64,000 nt of DNA, taken from NCBI RefSeq assembly GCF_025602895.1, contig NW_026516215.1, positions 1-64,000 of the forward strand, in the 5' to 3' direction. This stretch comes from Polychytrium aggregatum. Taxonomy: Eukaryota; Chytridiomycota; Chytridiomycetes; Polychytriales. Position 1 is the stretch's first letter. Each line of letters opens with the position of its first letter. Both the position numbers and the translations under genes were made by a program. Of the stretch, positions 1-13,100 are shown in pieces. A model generated the notes under the pieces. It did no database searches, was not told the origin of the DNA, and saw only the letters and a list, made by a program, of their open reading frames with translations.

Positions 1-473
1 CCTGCTTGCCCCGTTTGTCCAGTCTTGACACTTGGCAAGACCTTCAACAACCCCCTTGCCCTGCCTTTGCCCCGTTCCCTTCGCTATCTCTTTTACCAAT
101 GGCTTCCCCTTCTGGCCTTTCCGAGCCCGAGCTCCAGGCCATCCGTGCGGTCATTATCCAGTCCGCCGAGAACGCCCGTTCTCTCCAGGACTTTCCAGTT
201 CCTCCACGATCAGGATGATGCGCTCAACCGCATCACCGATCGTATGGACCAGTCCTGGCTCGCCGTGAAGAGGATGTCCGCCAAGTTGTCGCCGCCAGTG
301 TCCAGGAGCCTCCGCAGCTACCAGGCCCAGCTCCCTCCTCCTGCTCCTGCTCCCGCTCCGATCCGTCGCGCAGGTCGCCCTTACTTCGGCGTACCTGACG
401 ACGTCGATGATCCTGCCCAAGACCCCGAGGACCACTCTGCGGGTCGCAACTCTGCCACCAGCAGATAGGTCCC
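1..473 (+). mobile_element. Ty3/gypsy element B, left piece (gag region)
   Basis: A decayed gypsy-type Gag N-terminal region reads on the plus strand from about 100. Its sense continues beyond the A1 insertion at 5941, so the two pieces belong to one older element split by A1. The 5' LTR of B must lie left of the window. The element looks broken, with several breaks over its visible length. Assignment rests on continuity with the zinc-knuckle and reverse transcriptase parts on the far side of A1. Confidence 0.7.
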
Positions 474-782
474 TGTAACGTCCACTACTGGGACGTTGGG
501 GCAAGACGGGGAGGGAGGGGGTACAAGACAAGACAGGACGGGGCAGAACAGGGCGGTGCTAGGCTACTCTAGCGGACGGGTGAGCTCGGGGAGCACTTAC
601 GTTTATTCACGATAAAACCGAACTCCAGACAAACGGGGGGAACGGGGGCAACCCGCAGGTATACCCTGCGGTGGCCTGCCTGCGGTGCGTGAAAACGCAA
701 AGCGCAGCACAGGTCACGACCCACTGCGCCGCGCAGTACGCGCAGTACGCGCAGCACAGCGTCGGAGATACCATCTCCTACA
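474..782 (-). repeat. A1 LTR (3' in element sense)
   Basis: A 309-bp long terminal repeat, repeated at 5632-5940 and in A2 and A3. It contains a short internal GCGCAGTAC-type direct repeat near its sense start and an AATAAA signal in the sense direction. Confidence 0.95.
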
Positions 783-791
783 CTCCCACAC

Positions 792-3700
792 TTAAGAAGG
801 CTTCCTGCGAGGAGCCCTGCGTGTGCTCTTTATTTGGGGCTCCTCGAGGTGTTTACCGTATTTACTCAGCTCCTCGGGTGCATGGGACAAGTCCTCCAGT
901 GTTTGCCATGTGTTGCCCGAGTGTGGGTAACCAACCCACTTGACATAAAACCGAAGTGACCCATCAGCCACTTTCTTGTGCCTCACGATCCTTTCGACTT
1001 CATATTCTTGAGTATAGTATTGTCCGAGGTCGTCTTCCAGTGGTGCGTCGTCCGGGACACCTTCGTCGGCGTCGGGGAACTGTGCTGGACTGCGGGTCGT
1101 GTGGCGACGCAGCTTGGACACATGGAAGACAGGATGGAGCTTGCTTCCAGGTGGCAAGTCCAACAGGTAGTTGAGGGGACTGGGTCGGGCCGCTATCTTG
1201 AACGGTCCTCGGTACTTGGGCAACAACTTCTTTGACTGGGCTTCGGGGACCTTGATGTTGTCGGCGTCCAGGTAGACAAGGTCTCCAACTTCAAAGGAGA
1301 CATCCTGGTGTCGGCGGTCGTAGTACTTCGCCATCACTTGTTGCGCATCCGTGAGCGCGTCGGCGATCATCTTGTGTCGGACTTGATGATCTTTGACAAA
1401 GGCACTTGGTTTGGGAGGCAATCCAGCCGTGGACTCGGTCAGTGTCAAGGAGGTGGGAACATCAGGCTGGAATCCGTAGAGCGCCTCAAAGGGGCTCAAG
1501 CCAGTTGTGCTCGACTTGGCGGTGTTGTATGCAAACTCTGCATGACTCAGCTGTATGTCCCAGTCGTCTTGGCTGGTCGAGGCGTATGTCCTCAGGTATT
1601 GCTCGAGGGTGCGGATCGTCCGCTCGGACTGTCCATCCGTTTGTTGGTGGTGCGAGGTTGACATGTTCAGCTTGGTGCCGAGATGGTCGAACAGACTTGT
1701 CCAAAACAAGGAGGTGAATCGGGGGTCTCGATCACTGACGATGGACTTTGGGAGGCCGTGGTGCTTGAACACATGCTTGAAGAACAGCAGTGCAAGGTCA
1801 GGCGCGGAGCATGTCGTCTGGCACGGCACAAAGTGTGCCATCTTGCTGAACCTGTCGACAAAGACAGCGATTGCATCGTGGTCCAACTTGGTCGTCGGTA
1901 GATGCGTGATGAGATCCATGGACATGCTGGTCCAGGGGCGGTCGGGAACAGGCAGGGGTTGCAGCAATCCTTGCTCTCGGGTCGTGCGTGACTTGACCAT
2001 CTTGCAGGTATGGCAGGACTCGATGTACTTCTCGACGGTGCGCTTCATTCCAGGCCAGTATGCGACTTTGGCCAGTCGGTCGTATGTCTTCTCGACTCCA
2101 AAGTGTCCAGCGAGGGGCGAGTCGTGGACCTCTTGGAGCAACTTGGTCTTCAACGACGGAATGTCCGGCACACAGACACGGCTGTCCTTCTTCAGGAGGA
2201 GCAGGCCATCACGCACTGTGTACTCGGATGATTCGTCGTCCTTGGGGAGCTTAGACACCTTTCGGAACAGTTCTCCGAACTGTTTGTCGTTGGCGATGTT
2301 GTCTCGGACAACATCCAGCATCGTGTTGTCGACACTGACAGTCGACTCGTACAGTGACGCCAATTGGTAGTCGGGGCGTCGGGACAGTGCGTCAGGCACC
2401 ACATTGAGTTTGCCTTTCTGGTATACAACCTCGTAGTTGTACTCGGCGAGGAACTCCATCCATCGCGCTTGGCGTCGGCTCAGGTTCTTCTTGGTGTCGA
2501 GGTAACGCAGTGACTGGTGGTCCGTCACAATCTTGAAGGGCTTGGCGGTACCGTGGAGGTACACTCGGAACTTCTGCAGCGCGTAGATGATCGCAAGCTG
2601 CTCCTTCTCGTGCACGGGATAGTTGATCTCGTGTTGGGACAGTTTGCGCGACTCGAAGGCAACGGGCCTTCCCTCCTGCATCAAAACAGCTCCCACCGCA
2701 AAGTCGGAGGCGTCGGTGTGCACGGAGACATCCGTGTTCGGGTCGAACACAGCGAGGACAGGAGCGTTCGTCAAGGCGTGCTTGAGGGTCTCGAACGCTT
2801 GGCGTTGTGGGTGGTCCCACACGAAGGGGCACTCTTTGCGGAGTAGGTCTGTGAGTGGACCGGCAGTGCGCGCCAGATCGGGGATGAATCGGCGGTAGTA
2901 GTTGACGAGACCGAGAAACGACTGCACGTCAGAGACGCATGCGAGCGGCGGCCACTCGACCACAGACTTGACCTTGGCGGGGTCGACTTCGATTCCTCTT
3001 CCTGAGACAACGTGTCCCAGGAACGGGACTTGATTCTTGAAGAACTCACACTTGGACAGTTTGGCATACAACTTGTGCTCGCGTAGCTTGGCCAGCACGC
3101 GGGCGACATGACCTTCATGGGTCGCTTCATCCTTGCTGTACACAAGGATATCATCCAGGTACACGATGACAGAGTTGTCGAGCTCTTGGCGGAACACATC
3201 GTTCATCAGCTGCATGAACGTGGCAGGTGCGTTCGTCAATCCGAACGGCAGCACTAGGAACTCGTACAGTCCGTAGCGAGTCCTGAAGGCGGTCTTGTGG
3301 ACATCATCCTCGTGGATGCGGATCTGATGGTAGCCTGAGCGGAGGTCTATCTTGCTAAAGACCTTTGCTCCACTCAGACGATCCATCAACTCGTCGATCC
3401 TGGGCAACGGGTAGGTGTTCTTGATGGTCTGTTTGTTTAGTGCGCGATAGTCGACGCACATCCTGAGATCACCTTCTTTCTTCTTGACAAAGAGCACTGG
3501 TGCACCATACGGTGACTGGCTCGGGCGGATGAACCCATGGGCGAGGAGGTCATCCAACTGGCGCTTGAGTTCGTCCATCTCCGTCAGCGACAGTTGGTAC
3601 GTCGGTCTTGACGGAGGCGACGAGCCTGGTTCGATGTCGATGCGATGATCGACGGTGCGTTGGGGTGGCAGGCATTGTGGCAACTGGTCGGGGAATACGT

Positions 3701-4724
3701 CCTTGTACTCGTCGAGCAGCTTGGTCACCACAGGCGGGGGACCGGGACCGGCTTGGTCGGTGTCGTCGACCTCACGCACGACACAGAGGAACGACGTGTC
3801 CTTCTTGATCAGCCTCTTGAATTGCATGGCTGAGAGGAGAGGTGGCATGTTGGGTGAGGCCATGCCCTGCAGGACAATGTCAGGGCCAACACGGACAGTG
3901 CGGCCTTTCCAGTCGACGACTGGAGTCGGCTCGGCACGAGCAAGCCAGCTCATGCCGAGGATGGCATCGAACTTGGTGTCGATCACTTGGAACAACAGGA
4001 CAGGATGGTACTTGGGATGGAGGGCCACTCGCAGGACCACTTGGTGTGTGCACTGCTGCACACGATCGTCTGCAAGCGCCACACTCATCGGCGACTTCTT
4101 CTTGGTTGCATGTATGTTGAGCTCCTGGAGCAAGCGTCTGCTGACAAAGTTGCAGCTTGCTCCAGAGTCCACCATCATTCGGACGGTGTGACCTTGGACG
4201 GTGGCAGGGAGGTACAGCAGGGACTCTTCATGGTCCTCCTGCACAGCCTCCTGCACCATGACTTGACTTGGGGGAACGGGCGACACTTGGTCTTGGTTGG
4301 CTTCATCACGGCCACTCGGACATTTTGGATAGGGTTCGGCCATTGCGGGGGCCTGCGGCGTCAGCACGCCATTGCACACGACGTCCACGGCTTGCGGACA
4401 CATGTCGGAAGCATCCGACACACACGACTTGACAGGGGTGAGGGCACAGGCGGTCCTGTCCCTCAAGGGTTCTTGATTTTCTTTTTTGTTTTGGTTTTCA
4501 ATTTTGGTTTTCTCTTCACGTTCGTGGAGAGGCAGGCGGCTTGCGCCACCATGCACCTCTCGCACGACGCACAACACTTGGTTTGTTTCTCCTTCGGGGG
4601 AGGGGGCGAGGTGAACTTCCTCTGGAGACGCGTGGACTGCATTGAGCAATCCACGGCGTTGGTCTCCTACTAGGGCTCCAGAGCCACCTAGTAGGGTCGG
4701 CCGTTTCCCGACTTCATGGGGCAC
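792..4724 (-). CDS. Pol polyprotein of A1
   Basis: Pol polyprotein of about 1310 residues. Visible domains in order: aspartic protease (MVDSGAS, about residue 186); reverse transcriptase (VDYRALNKQ about 425, YLDDIL about 521); RNase H (TDASDF about 670); integrase zinc region ([10 protein letters not shown] to SCHTC, about 877-907) and DDE core; and a C-terminal chromodomain ([11 protein letters not shown] to [11 protein letters not shown], about 1241-1280). The chromodomain places A among chromoviruses, which often target marked chromatin. The frame overlaps the end of gag by 37 bp. Confidence 0.95.
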   Translation of the reverse strand: MPHEVGKRPTLLGGSGALVGDQRRGLLNAVHASPEEVHLAPSPEGETNQVLCVVREVHGGASRLPLHEREEKTKIENQNKKENQEPLRDRTACALTPVKSCVSDASDMCPQAVDVVCNGVLTPQAPAMAEPYPKCPSGRDEANQDQVSPVPPSQVMVQEAVQEDHEESLLYLPATVQGHTVRMMVDSGASCNFVSRRLLQELNIHATKKKSPMSVALADDRVQQCTHQVVLRVALHPKYHPVLLFQVIDTKFDAILGMSWLARAEPTPVVDWKGRTVRVGPDIVLQGMASPNMPPLLSAMQFKRLIKKDTSFLCVVREVDDTDQAGPGPPPVVTKLLDEYKDVFPDQLPQCLPPQRTVDHRIDIEPGSSPPSRPTYQLSLTEMDELKRQLDDLLAHGFIRPSQSPYGAPVLFVKKKEGDLRMCVDYRALNKQTIKNTYPLPRIDELMDRLSGAKVFSKIDLRSGYHQIRIHEDDVHKTAFRTRYGLYEFLVLPFGLTNAPATFMQLMNDVFRQELDNSVIVYLDDILVYSKDEATHEGHVARVLAKLREHKLYAKLSKCEFFKNQVPFLGHVVSGRGIEVDPAKVKSVVEWPPLACVSDVQSFLGLVNYYRRFIPDLARTAGPLTDLLRKECPFVWDHPQRQAFETLKHALTNAPVLAVFDPNTDVSVHTDASDFAVGAVLMQEGRPVAFESRKLSQHEINYPVHEKEQLAIIYALQKFRVYLHGTAKPFKIVTDHQSLRYLDTKKNLSRRQARWMEFLAEYNYEVVYQKGKLNVVPDALSRRPDYQLASLYESTVSVDNTMLDVVRDNIANDKQFGELFRKVSKLPKDDESSEYTVRDGLLLLKKDSRVCVPDIPSLKTKLLQEVHDSPLAGHFGVEKTYDRLAKVAYWPGMKRTVEKYIESCHTCKMVKSRTTREQGLLQPLPVPDRPWTSMSMDLITHLPTTKLDHDAIAVFVDRFSKMAHFVPCQTTCSAPDLALLFFKHVFKHHGLPKSIVSDRDPRFTSLFWTSLFDHLGTKLNMSTSHHQQTDGQSERTIRTLEQYLRTYASTSQDDWDIQLSHAEFAYNTAKSSTTGLSPFEALYGFQPDVPTSLTLTESTAGLPPKPSAFVKDHQVRHKMIADALTDAQQVMAKYYDRRHQDVSFEVGDLVYLDADNIKVPEAQSKKLLPKYRGPFKIAARPSPLNYLLDLPPGSKLHPVFHVSKLRRHTTRSPAQFPDADEGVPDDAPLEDDLGQYYTQEYEVERIVRHKKVADGSLRFYVKWVGYPHSGNTWQTLEDLSHAPEELSKYGKHLEEPQIKSTRRAPRRKPS

Positions 4725-5509
4725 TCCTTGGCCTGGTGTCCCGGTCGGTGACAGAAGAAGCAGGAACCATGGCGGAGGTCCTCCTGCTTCTGTCTGTCCT
4801 TGGGGGAGACAGTGGCAGCTTGCTGGAACCGGGAGCGGGGAGGGCCACGAGCCTCCATGGCGTTGACGTCAACGTCCATGGGCTCAGGCATGGGTCTTGC
4901 GGGCGGGGCCGGGCGAGGCGGACGGGCTGGGACGTGATGAGACCGATGGCCGCCTGCCAGCTGCGGGTAGAACTGGCGGCCATGGTACTGGACGTTGTCG
5001 AGGTTCTCGGCAACGTCCATCATCACGTCCAGGGACTTGCGGGCATCAGGGTTGCTGGCGATGTACTCTCTGATCTTGGGCTTGAGGCCCTTCTGGAAGA
5101 GGTACATCGCATCAGCAGAGCCCAGCTCCTCAATCTGGGAGGAGAGGTCTTCAAACTCCTCGATGTAGCGGGTCACAGAACCACGCTGCACGAGAGAGTA
5201 TAGCTTGTCACGGGCAATGAGTTCAGCATTGGGGCTGCCGAAGCGGCGACGGAGGCGGTCCTTGAAGTCGTCAAACACACCTTCGCTCTGCTCGTCGAAC
5301 CCTTGGCGGCGGTACCAACGGTACGCCTGGTCCTTTAAGCAGAGCTTGGCGGCGACGATGTGGTGGGTGGGGGCGACTTGGGCAGCATCGAGGTAGTCCT
5401 CGAGTTGCTGCAGCCAGTCCTCCACCGAGGAGGAGCGGCTCTTCCCAGTAAACACTGGGGCACGGAAGGTCTTGAGGAAGGCTTCCGGAAGTGGGCGGGG
5501 GTTGCTCAT
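4688..5509 (-). CDS. Gag of A1
   Basis: Gag of 273 residues. It has a capsid-like helical region with a retrotransposon-gag signature (YRWYRRQGF and following) and one C-terminal CCHC zinc knuckle ([14 protein letters not shown]) for RNA binding. It is the first gene after the 5' LTR. A primer-binding-like TGGTAGCA directly follows the LTR, consistent with initiator-tRNA priming. That priming assignment is inference. Confidence 0.9.
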   Translation of the reverse strand: MSNPRPLPEAFLKTFRAPVFTGKSRSSSVEDWLQQLEDYLDAAQVAPTHHIVAAKLCLKDQAYRWYRRQGFDEQSEGVFDDFKDRLRRRFGSPNAELIARDKLYSLVQRGSVTRYIEEFEDLSSQIEELGSADAMYLFQKGLKPKIREYIASNPDARKSLDVMMDVAENLDNVQYHGRQFYPQLAGGHRSHHVPARPPRPAPPARPMPEPMDVDVNAMEARGPPRSRFQQAATVSPKDRQKQEDLRHGSCFFCHRPGHQAKECPMKSGNGRPY

Positions 5510-5631
5510 GGCAGGGGCAGGCTCCAGGGACAGAGAGGAGAGTCGGTCGGCAAGAGAGGCGGGATCCAGCTTGAGGATCTAGAAAGAGGACAAACAGGAC
5601 GAAAACAAGACGAGGATTTCCGATGCTACCA

Positions 5632-5940
5632 TGTAACGTCCACTACTGGGACGTTGGGGCAAGACGGGGAGGGAGGGGGTACAAGACAAGACAGGACGGG
5701 GCAGAACAGGGCGGTGCTAGGCTACTCTAGCGGACGGGTGAGCTCGGGGAGCACTTACGTTTATTCACGATAAAACCGAACTCCAGACAAACGGGGGGAA
5801 CGGGGGCAACCCGCAGGTATACCCTGCGGTGGCCTGCCTGCGGTGCGTGAAAACGCAAAGCGCAGCACAGGTCACGACCCACTGCGCCGCGCAGTACGCG
5901 CAGTACGCGCAGCACAGCGTCGGAGATACCATCTCCTACA
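5632..5940 (-). repeat. A1 LTR (5' in element sense)
   Basis: Second 309-bp LTR of A1. It ends directly before GGTCC, where element B resumes. Confidence 0.95.
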
Positions 5941-6776
5941 GGTCCGTAAGAGCCCTCTGAAGGAGGCCAATCAGTTGTTGCAGACTGGCCTTCGTGTCCA
6001 ACCCTCCCCTCTTCCAGACTGAAAGGGATAAGGTGTTCTACGCCTTATCCTATCTCGATGGTACTGCTGCAGACTACATGCAGCCGTACATCGATCAGTT
6101 GGAGAGACCCCGAGTGCTCTCCCCCTGCCATCCGTGACTTTGCCGGTTTCTCCGAGTGGCTCCGTGCTGCCTTTGGCCAGGTCCAGCCCACCATCGCCGC
6201 TGCTCGCGAGATGGTCAGGCTTTACCAAGTCACCTCCGCCGCCGCCTATGCCGCCGAGTACCGCCGCCAAGCCGTCCACCTCGTCACTTGGTCCCAAGAC
6301 CCTCTCATGTTCCACTTCGAGAGTGGACTCAAGCCCTCGGTTCAAGATGAACTCTCCCGTCGCTCCTTCGACAACCTCGAAGATCTCATGCAAGCGGCGA
6401 TCGCCATCGACAACCGCCAGGAGGACCAACGCTCCCGCCGTCCCAACCACCGCTCCGCTCCTGCTCCTGCTCCTGCTCGTCCGGCTCCTCTCCCTTTCCG
6501 TCCGGCTCCTCGTCCCTTCGCTCTCCTCCTCCTCGCCCCGCTCAAGCATTCAACGTTCCCCAGCCCATGGACCTCAGCCAGGCTTCCGCTCGCAGGCTGA
6601 CCGCCGAGGACAAGGCTGCCCTCCGTGCTGCCAACCGCTGCTTTTATTGCAAGCAGGAAGGGCACATTGCCCTTCGCTGCCCCAATAAGGCATCCTCCCG
6701 CTTGGCTGCCATCGATGCTTCTTTGGCTGTCGTTGATGTGAATAAACTTGACGACCAGGAAAACTTCTCTGCCTAG
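5941..6776 (+). pseudogene. Gag region of element B (continued)
   Basis: Gypsy Gag with a capsid-like segment and a CCHC zinc knuckle (CFYCKQEGHIALRC) near 6640-6690. It is the continuation of B after the A1 insertion. Gag composition and knuckle differ from A and C, so B is a third family. The element is broken, with multiple breaks. Confidence 0.8.
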
Positions 6777-8331
6777 AAAAGGTCGGAGGAGCTTTCCTAG
6801 GCGTCAATCATGTCATAAATCTTCCTCCTGTAAATTTCTCCACGGTAATCACTCTTCTGCCTTTTGCCATCTTGCCCCCGTCACCATTGCCACCGCTTCC
6901 ACCGCTCTTGCTTCTTCGTCTTCGCCTCCCGAGCCTGACATCCAACGTCAGCCCTCCCTCGCTGTGACTCTGCTGTGCGGTCCAGAGTCCATACGGGCAA
7001 CCGCCATGATCGATACCGGCGCGGTTACTTCGTTTATGGACACTGGATTCGCCGCAACCCACGCTCTCCCCACCTTTGCAACTTCTTTCGTCATCACTCT
7101 TGCCGATGGTTCTTCGATGGAGTCTAGTCTTGGAGTTTGTGTTTCTATGATCACAGGCATCAGCCACTATGAACAAATCTCGTTCGCGCTGATTCCCTTG
7201 GCTTCATACCCGATCATCTTGGGTATGGATTGGATCAAGAAACACAAACCCTACTTTGACTGGCACCATGACTCTATTTTCTTGCCTTGCACCTCTATCC
7301 ACAGTTTGGCCTCCCCGTTCTCTCCCGAGCCACAGTCCTCTAGGTCCAGCCCTGCCGAGCCGCCTGCCGAGTCCCCTGCTGAGGTCCCCGCCGAGCCTGC
7401 CGTGTCCCTGCCCGAGTCCAAGATTGCTCCTGCCAAGTCCCCAGCCGAGTCCCCAGCCGAGCCCGAGATCCTCCCTGCCTTGCCTCCTGCCGTGCCCAAG
7501 CCCAGTCCTGCCTTGCCTCCTGCCGTCCCAAAGACCAAGACCAAGACCCAGTCCCTGCCCAGCGTCAGCCTGATCGGCAGCATCCCCTTCCAGCACGCCG
7601 TCCAGAAGGAAGGCCTGGAAGTGTTCCTCTTGGATGCTGCCCGAGTCCTGTCCCTCTGCTCCGTCGACGCTGGAGCCAAGCCCAAGGCCGAGCCCTCTGT
7701 CCCCTCCAAGTACTCGTCCTTTGCCAAGGTGTTTTCCAAGTCCGAGGCCGACAAGCTCCCCCAGCACCGCCTTACGACCACACGATCCCGTTGGTCGAAG
7801 GTGCGTCTCCGTCGTTTGGACCCGTCTACAACCTCTCCAAGCCGGAGATGGACGCCCTCCACACCTACATCCAAGAGAACTTGTCCAAGGGTTTCATCCG
7901 CCGTTCCGAGTCCCCTGCCGGTGCCCCAGTCCTGTTCGTCAAGAAGAAGGATGGCTCCCTCCGTCTCTGCGTCGACTACCGGGCCCTGAAACAAGATCAC
8001 CGTGCCGAACCGTTGTCCCTTGCCCCTGATTGCCGAGACGTTCGACAACCTCGGCAAGGCCAAATCTTCACCAAGCTCGACATGCGAGGCGCATACAACC
8101 TCTTGCGCATCGCTGAAGGTGAAGAGTGGAAGACGGCCTTCCGCTGCCGCTACGGCCACTTCGAGTACAACGTCATGCGTTCGGCTTGACCAACGCTCCT
8201 GCCTCGTTCCAAGCCTTCGTCAACGATGTCCTCCGAGAATACCTTGACCAGTTCGTGGTCGTCTACCTGGACGACATCCTCATCTACTCCTCCGATCCCG
8301 CCGAGCACGAGGCTCATGTCAAGAAAGTCCG
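6777..8331 (+). pseudogene. Pol region of element B (protease and partial RT)
   Basis: An aspartic protease-like segment (MIDTGAVTSFMD, about 7008) is followed by a Pro/Glu/Ala-rich linker (about 7330-7560). Then comes gypsy reverse transcriptase with FVKKKDGSLRLCVDYRA (about 7937) and [11 protein letters not shown] (about 8262). The region is broken and stops abruptly where the C LTR begins. RNase H, integrase and the 3' LTR of B are not found in the window. Confidence 0.85.
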
Positions 8332-8746
8332 TGATGACCAGCATCACAACGGACCAATGAGATTGTCCCGCATGCTCTCGCCCTCCGCACCAATCATGAG
8401 TCCCCACGTGTTTGTTTGCCCCCATGCATGAGCACGCGCCGTTGCCACCCGCGTCTACTGGTTTCCTGCCTCCCCACCGCTCGGCACATGTCCCGGGCTG
8501 TGCCAAGCCTCTCTCGCTTGCACACCAGCCACTCTCGCACCCCCTTCTCGCTTCTCTGTGATGCTCCACCCTTCTCGCCCACTTTTGCCCCTCGACCTTC
8601 TCCCGGTCTATAAATAGCCCTGCATGTCTGAGCCTATGTTGAACACCAGTTCGAACAAAACTTGTTCTTTGGTGTTCGGGGCTAAAAGCTAATAAAGCTC
8701 ATACCAAGCACTTGGTCTTCGTCCTTGCGCTTGTTCACTCCTTACA
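8332..8746 (+). repeat. C 5' LTR
   Basis: A 415-bp LTR, TGATGACC to TTACA, matching 19457-19873. Both copies carry a TATAAATA box and an AATAAA signal. Confidence 0.92.
8609..8616 (+). promoter_or_regulatory. TATA box in C LTR
   Basis: TATAAATA sits in the middle of the LTR, about 75 bp upstream of AATAAA at 8691-8696. This spacing fits a U3/R layout. The same pair recurs in the 3' LTR. Confidence 0.7.
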
Positions 8747-8921
8747 CTTTGTTCGAACTCTCTTCTACTGATACCACCTGCTTGGTATCTTCCGCTCCTA
8801 GCCCCGCCCCTTTCCTAGTCCTGTCCGAACCTCAAGCACACTTGTGTCTGAGCCCTCTTCGCTCTCCTGTTCTTGAACCTCCTCGCTTTTTTTTTTTCCC
8901 AGTCCCAGTCCCAGTCCCGCC

Positions 8922-9899
8922 ATGGATCCTGCCCTCGTGGACCGCCTCCGTGCCTTGGAGGCCGAGCTCGCCGAGCTCCGGACAGCTCGCGATGCTCCTG
9001 CCGCTGGGTACAGCGTGCAGATGCCGGACCGTTACGACGGTAACCGGCAAGGGTTCCGGGCATTCGTAAATCAGTGCAAACTGTATATACGAATGCAGCC
9101 CCACCGGTTCCCTGCTGACCCGATTAAGGTCGGATTCGTCATTAGTCTGCTCACTGGACCGGCTCTCCAGTGGGCGACTCCGATGCTTGAGATGGGTGAT
9201 CCCCGACTCAACTCTTTTGGCGATTTCCTAGAACGCTTTTCTAAAGTGTTTGACGACCCTGATCGGGCCAGGACTGCCGAGTCAGTGATCACCACACTGT
9301 CTCAGGGCAACCGCCCGTGCGCAGTCTATGCATCCGAGTTCCTTCGTATTGCCGCCGATACGACTTGGAACGACGGTGCAAAGATCTCGTTCTTCCGACT
9401 TGGCTTGTCGGATGATGTCAGAGACGAACTTTCGCGAGTTCGCCCTCTGCCACGAGATCTGGAGGAGTACATCGAGCTTTGTAACGAGCTCGATGCACGA
9501 ATCCGCGAGCGCCGTCAAGAGCGCCGAAGCACGCCTGCCCGCTACCGGTCTTCCCAGTTCGCCTTTGGTTCCGCCTCCGCTGCCGTTCCCGCCATCGCTC
9601 CCGCGCCCGTACTCGCTCCGCCGCACCCCTCCTACATTGTTTCCGAGCCCATGCAAGTGGACTCTGCCGTCTCTGGACCCCTGACCGCCGAGGAGAAACA
9701 ACGCCGCCGCCGCTTTGGACTCTGCCTGTACTGTGGCAAGAAGGGCCACTTGGTACGAAACTGCCCCGTCAAGTTTGGATCTACCAGAGCTACCGGACCG
9801 CCCCCTGGACCTCCCGGCCCGAGGATCATCCGCACCATCGTTTACGAGGATGGAGAAGTGCAAGACTTCAGTTCGGGAAACGACCAGGCCCGGTTCTAA
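8922..9899 (+). CDS. Gag of C
   Basis: Gag of 325 residues starting MDPALVDRLRALEAE. It has a coiled-coil-prone N-terminus, a retrotransposon-gag capsid domain (about residues 30-190) and a CCHC zinc knuckle (CLYCGKKGHLVRNC, about 270). It follows the 5' LTR by about 175 bp. It is distinct from the Gag proteins of A and B. Confidence 0.9.
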   Translation: MDPALVDRLRALEAELAELRTARDAPAAGYSVQMPDRYDGNRQGFRAFVNQCKLYIRMQPHRFPADPIKVGFVISLLTGPALQWATPMLEMGDPRLNSFGDFLERFSKVFDDPDRARTAESVITTLSQGNRPCAVYASEFLRIAADTTWNDGAKISFFRLGLSDDVRDELSRVRPLPRDLEEYIELCNELDARIRERRQERRSTPARYRSSQFAFGSASAAVPAIAPAPVLAPPHPSYIVSEPMQVDSAVSGPLTAEEKQRRRRFGLCLYCGKKGHLVRNCPVKFGSTRATGPPPGPPGPRIIRTIVYEDGEVQDFSSGNDQARF

Positions 9900-10142
9900 G
9901 TGAAGGCCTTGAACCGGAGCCGTGCCCACCGCCTTCCGAAAGTGAAGACATTGGTAAGGTGCCTTTGGTAAGTACTGGGGAAGCAGTGATGTGCGGACAG
10001 CTTCGCCTTGCCTCTGGACCGGCGGACACTCTCAGCTCTGGCATAGTACCCGTGGCACCTCTGGTGTCACTGGGAACTGCACCTCATCCACAGGTGCAAA
10101 TACCTGAGCTGTCCTGCCAACCCTCGGCAAAGTTAACTGTCT

Positions 10143-13100
10143 GTGCTAGCCGCAACCCTGGTGCCGAAGCTGGTACCGAACCAAAGTCTTGTGTTTCGTC
10201 TGTTCGTCGTTGCTCGTTGGTTGTCCCCGTCGCTGTTCGCCTTCCTTCTGGTGATTCTCTGTCGTGCGAAGGACTTGTCGATTCTGGTGCCTCTGGCAAC
10301 TTTATCGACGAAGGACTTTGTTGCTCGACACTCTGTCCCCACCTGCTCCAAGGCTTCGCCCTTGGCAGTGGAAGGCGTGGATGGTAAGCCGCTGTCGTCT
10401 GGCCCCATCCTCCGCGAGACTGCTCCACTCGAGGTGATTCTCGGGGACGTCTCGCAACGCCTTCGGTTCGATGTGATCAGGTCTCCACATCAACCACTTA
10501 TCCTTGGCTTTCCTTGGTTGCGCACCGCCGAGCCCAAGATTGTCTGGTCTCGCGGTCTTCTTTGTCTCCCTCCTTCTGTTGATTCCGACCCCTCTCCATG
10601 CACTACTTCTCTTTCGTCTTGCTCCACTTCCTCCAATGTCACTCCCCTTCTTGATGATTCCACTCCTTTGATTGATCTAAGCTCCTCTCCTACGCTCCCA
10701 CCTTCGTCTTCCCCTTCTTGTCTTGTTCCTCCCGAACCCCTTCGCTCTTCCCAAACCCCTTCTCCTGCTGTCAGTTCTCTTTCCCTCCTTGATGTACCTC
10801 CTCCTGTTGTTTGTTCTTCGGACATTGTTCAGAATAAAGTAACCGTCGAACATTATTCTGACCTTGTCCACGCCCCTCCTCTCAGCTCGGACGCTCCTCT
10901 CCGCGTCTGCAGCATTGATTACCGCTCGATGCGCGAGTCTTTGGATGCATGCAGGCATGGAACGCAACCCCTGACCATCTTTCAGGTCCATGTCCTGCCC
11001 ACTGACGAGCCGAGCACTGCGACTGTCGAAGTGCCTGCGGAGTACAAGGACTTCCTGTCTGTTTTCTCTAAACAGGAAGCTGACTCCTTGCCTCCGCATC
11101 GCCCTTACGACTGCCCCATTGACTTGGAGCCGGGCAAGTCGCCAAAGTTCGGGCCTCTGTACTCACTGTCCGAGCCCGAACTTCACGCTCTGCGTGACTA
11201 TCTCGACGAGAATCTTGCCAAGGGATTCGTTCGTCCTTCGTCGTCCCCAGCAGGCTCACCAATCCTCTTCGTCAAGAAGAAGGACGGCTCACTTCGTCTT
11301 TGCGTTGACTACCGCGCACTGAACGGTATCACGGTAAAGAACCGTTACCCTTTACCGCTGATCGGCGAGCTGCTGGACCGACTTCGAGGCGCGAAGGTGT
11401 TCACTAAGCTGGACCTTCGTGGAGCCTACAATCTGCTGCGCATCCGCTCCGGGGACGAGTGGAAGACAGCTTTCCGTACTCGATATGGGCACTTCGAGTA
11501 CTTGGTGATGCCCTTTGGGCTCACCAATGCGCCAGCGACGTTCCAGCACTTCATCAACGACGTCCTGCGCACCGAGTTGGACCAGTTCGCGATTGCGTAT
11601 CTTGACGATATCTTGATCTACAGTGCTGATCCGTCGCAGCATGTAGAGCACGTCAAGCAGGTCCTCTCGAAGCTCCGAGCTGCAAAGCTGTATTGCAAGC
11701 TGGAGAAGTGCGAGTTCTCCAAAACCTCGGTCTCGTTCCTTGGTTTCATGGTCTCGCCCGAGGGCATCGGTATGGAGCGATCCAAGCTCTCTGCGATCTT
11801 GGATTGGCCCATACCGCGCAACATCTCGGATCTTCGATCCTTTGTCGGGTTTGCGAACTTCTATCGACGCTTCATCGATGGATACGCAAAGATCGCGGGG
11901 CCCATGACTCGGCTCTTCCGGAAGACGCATGGCTTCCAGTGGTCCCGCGAAGCCGATAAAGCATTCAGATCCTTGAAGGATGCCTTCGTTTCGGAGCCCG
12001 TTCTGGTGCATCCGGACCCATCCAAGCCGTTCGTCGTAGAGTCAGATGCGTCGGACTTTGCGCTTGGATGCGTGCTCTCCCAGCGGGGTGCTGATGATCG
12101 CCTTCATCCTTGCTCGTTCCATTCGCGGACACTCTCGAATGCTGAACGTAACTACAGCATATACGAGAAAGAGCTGTTGGCGATCAAGGAGGCTTTCGAG
12201 GCGTGGCGACACTACCTCGAAGGCGCCCAGCATCCCGTTGCCGTTCTGACCGACCACAAGAACTTGGAGTACCTGGCGACGGCTCGCATCCTGAACCAGC
12301 GCCATGCACGGTGGTCCCAGTTCTTGTCTCGGTTCGACATCCGCATCCAGTACCGTCCTGGTGCGAGGAACGGCAAGGCCGATGCCCTGTCTCGTCGCTC
12401 GGACTACATCCCTTCGTCGGCCTCCGTGTCGAGGGATCCGCCTCTGCTTCTCGATCCTGCCGCGGTGATACGCGTGCTGCGAAGCAGAGACGCCCGCTCT
12501 TCGGTTGCAAGTCGCAGTGACCCTGTGGACTTGCTGCAGCTCATAGCCGAAGAGCAGGCTCGGGATCCCGGTCTAGACAAATACCGTCGTGACCCGAAGT
12601 TCGTCTGGAATGGCCAGTACCTCACCTTCCAGAACAGGATTGTAGTCCCAGAGTCGTGCCGAGTTCCGGCGCTCAAGTCGTGCCATGACCCAGTCGCTGT
12701 GGGTCATCCAGGCATCCGACGGACTCTGGCTCTGGTATCGCGACAGTTTTGGTGGCAAACCTATCGGAAAGATGTCAAAGAGTACGTCTCGACGTGCGAC
12801 ACCTGTGCACGCTCGAAAGCTCCGCGACACAAGCCGTTTGGGTTCCTGTTGCCACTCCAGACAGCCGATCGACCCTGGGGGACACTGACCATGGACTTTA
12901 TCACTGATCTGCCAAAGTCCAAGGGTCACACCTGCATCTTTGTGGTGGTATGCAGCCTCACAAAGATGGCACACTTTATGTCCTGGCGTTCACTGCCGTC
13001 GGCGGAGGAGACTGCGTCACTGTTCCTCGACAATGTCTTTCGTCTCCATGGCCTCCCCGACACAGTGGTTTCAGACCGAGGAAGTCAGTTCACCTCTCGG

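Larger units (their letters stand above)
474..5940 (-). mobile_element. LTR retrotransposon A1 (Ty3/gypsy chromovirus), whole-looking
   Basis: A 5467-bp element bounded by two 309-bp LTRs that match each other as far as read by eye. Each LTR starts TGTA and ends TACA in the sense direction. Gag and Pol lie on the minus strand. It is inserted in element B, with GGTCC next to both ends and one extra C at the left junction. Length is identical to A2 and A3, so all three insertions are very young. It looks whole. Gag and Pol overlap in different frames, as is common in gypsy elements that use programmed frameshifting. Confidence 0.95.

Noticed and set aside
569-757. Small repeated open frame in each A LTR, on the A sense strand
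   Set aside because: It occurs only because the LTR is repeated six times; it has no motif and lies in the R/U5-type region.
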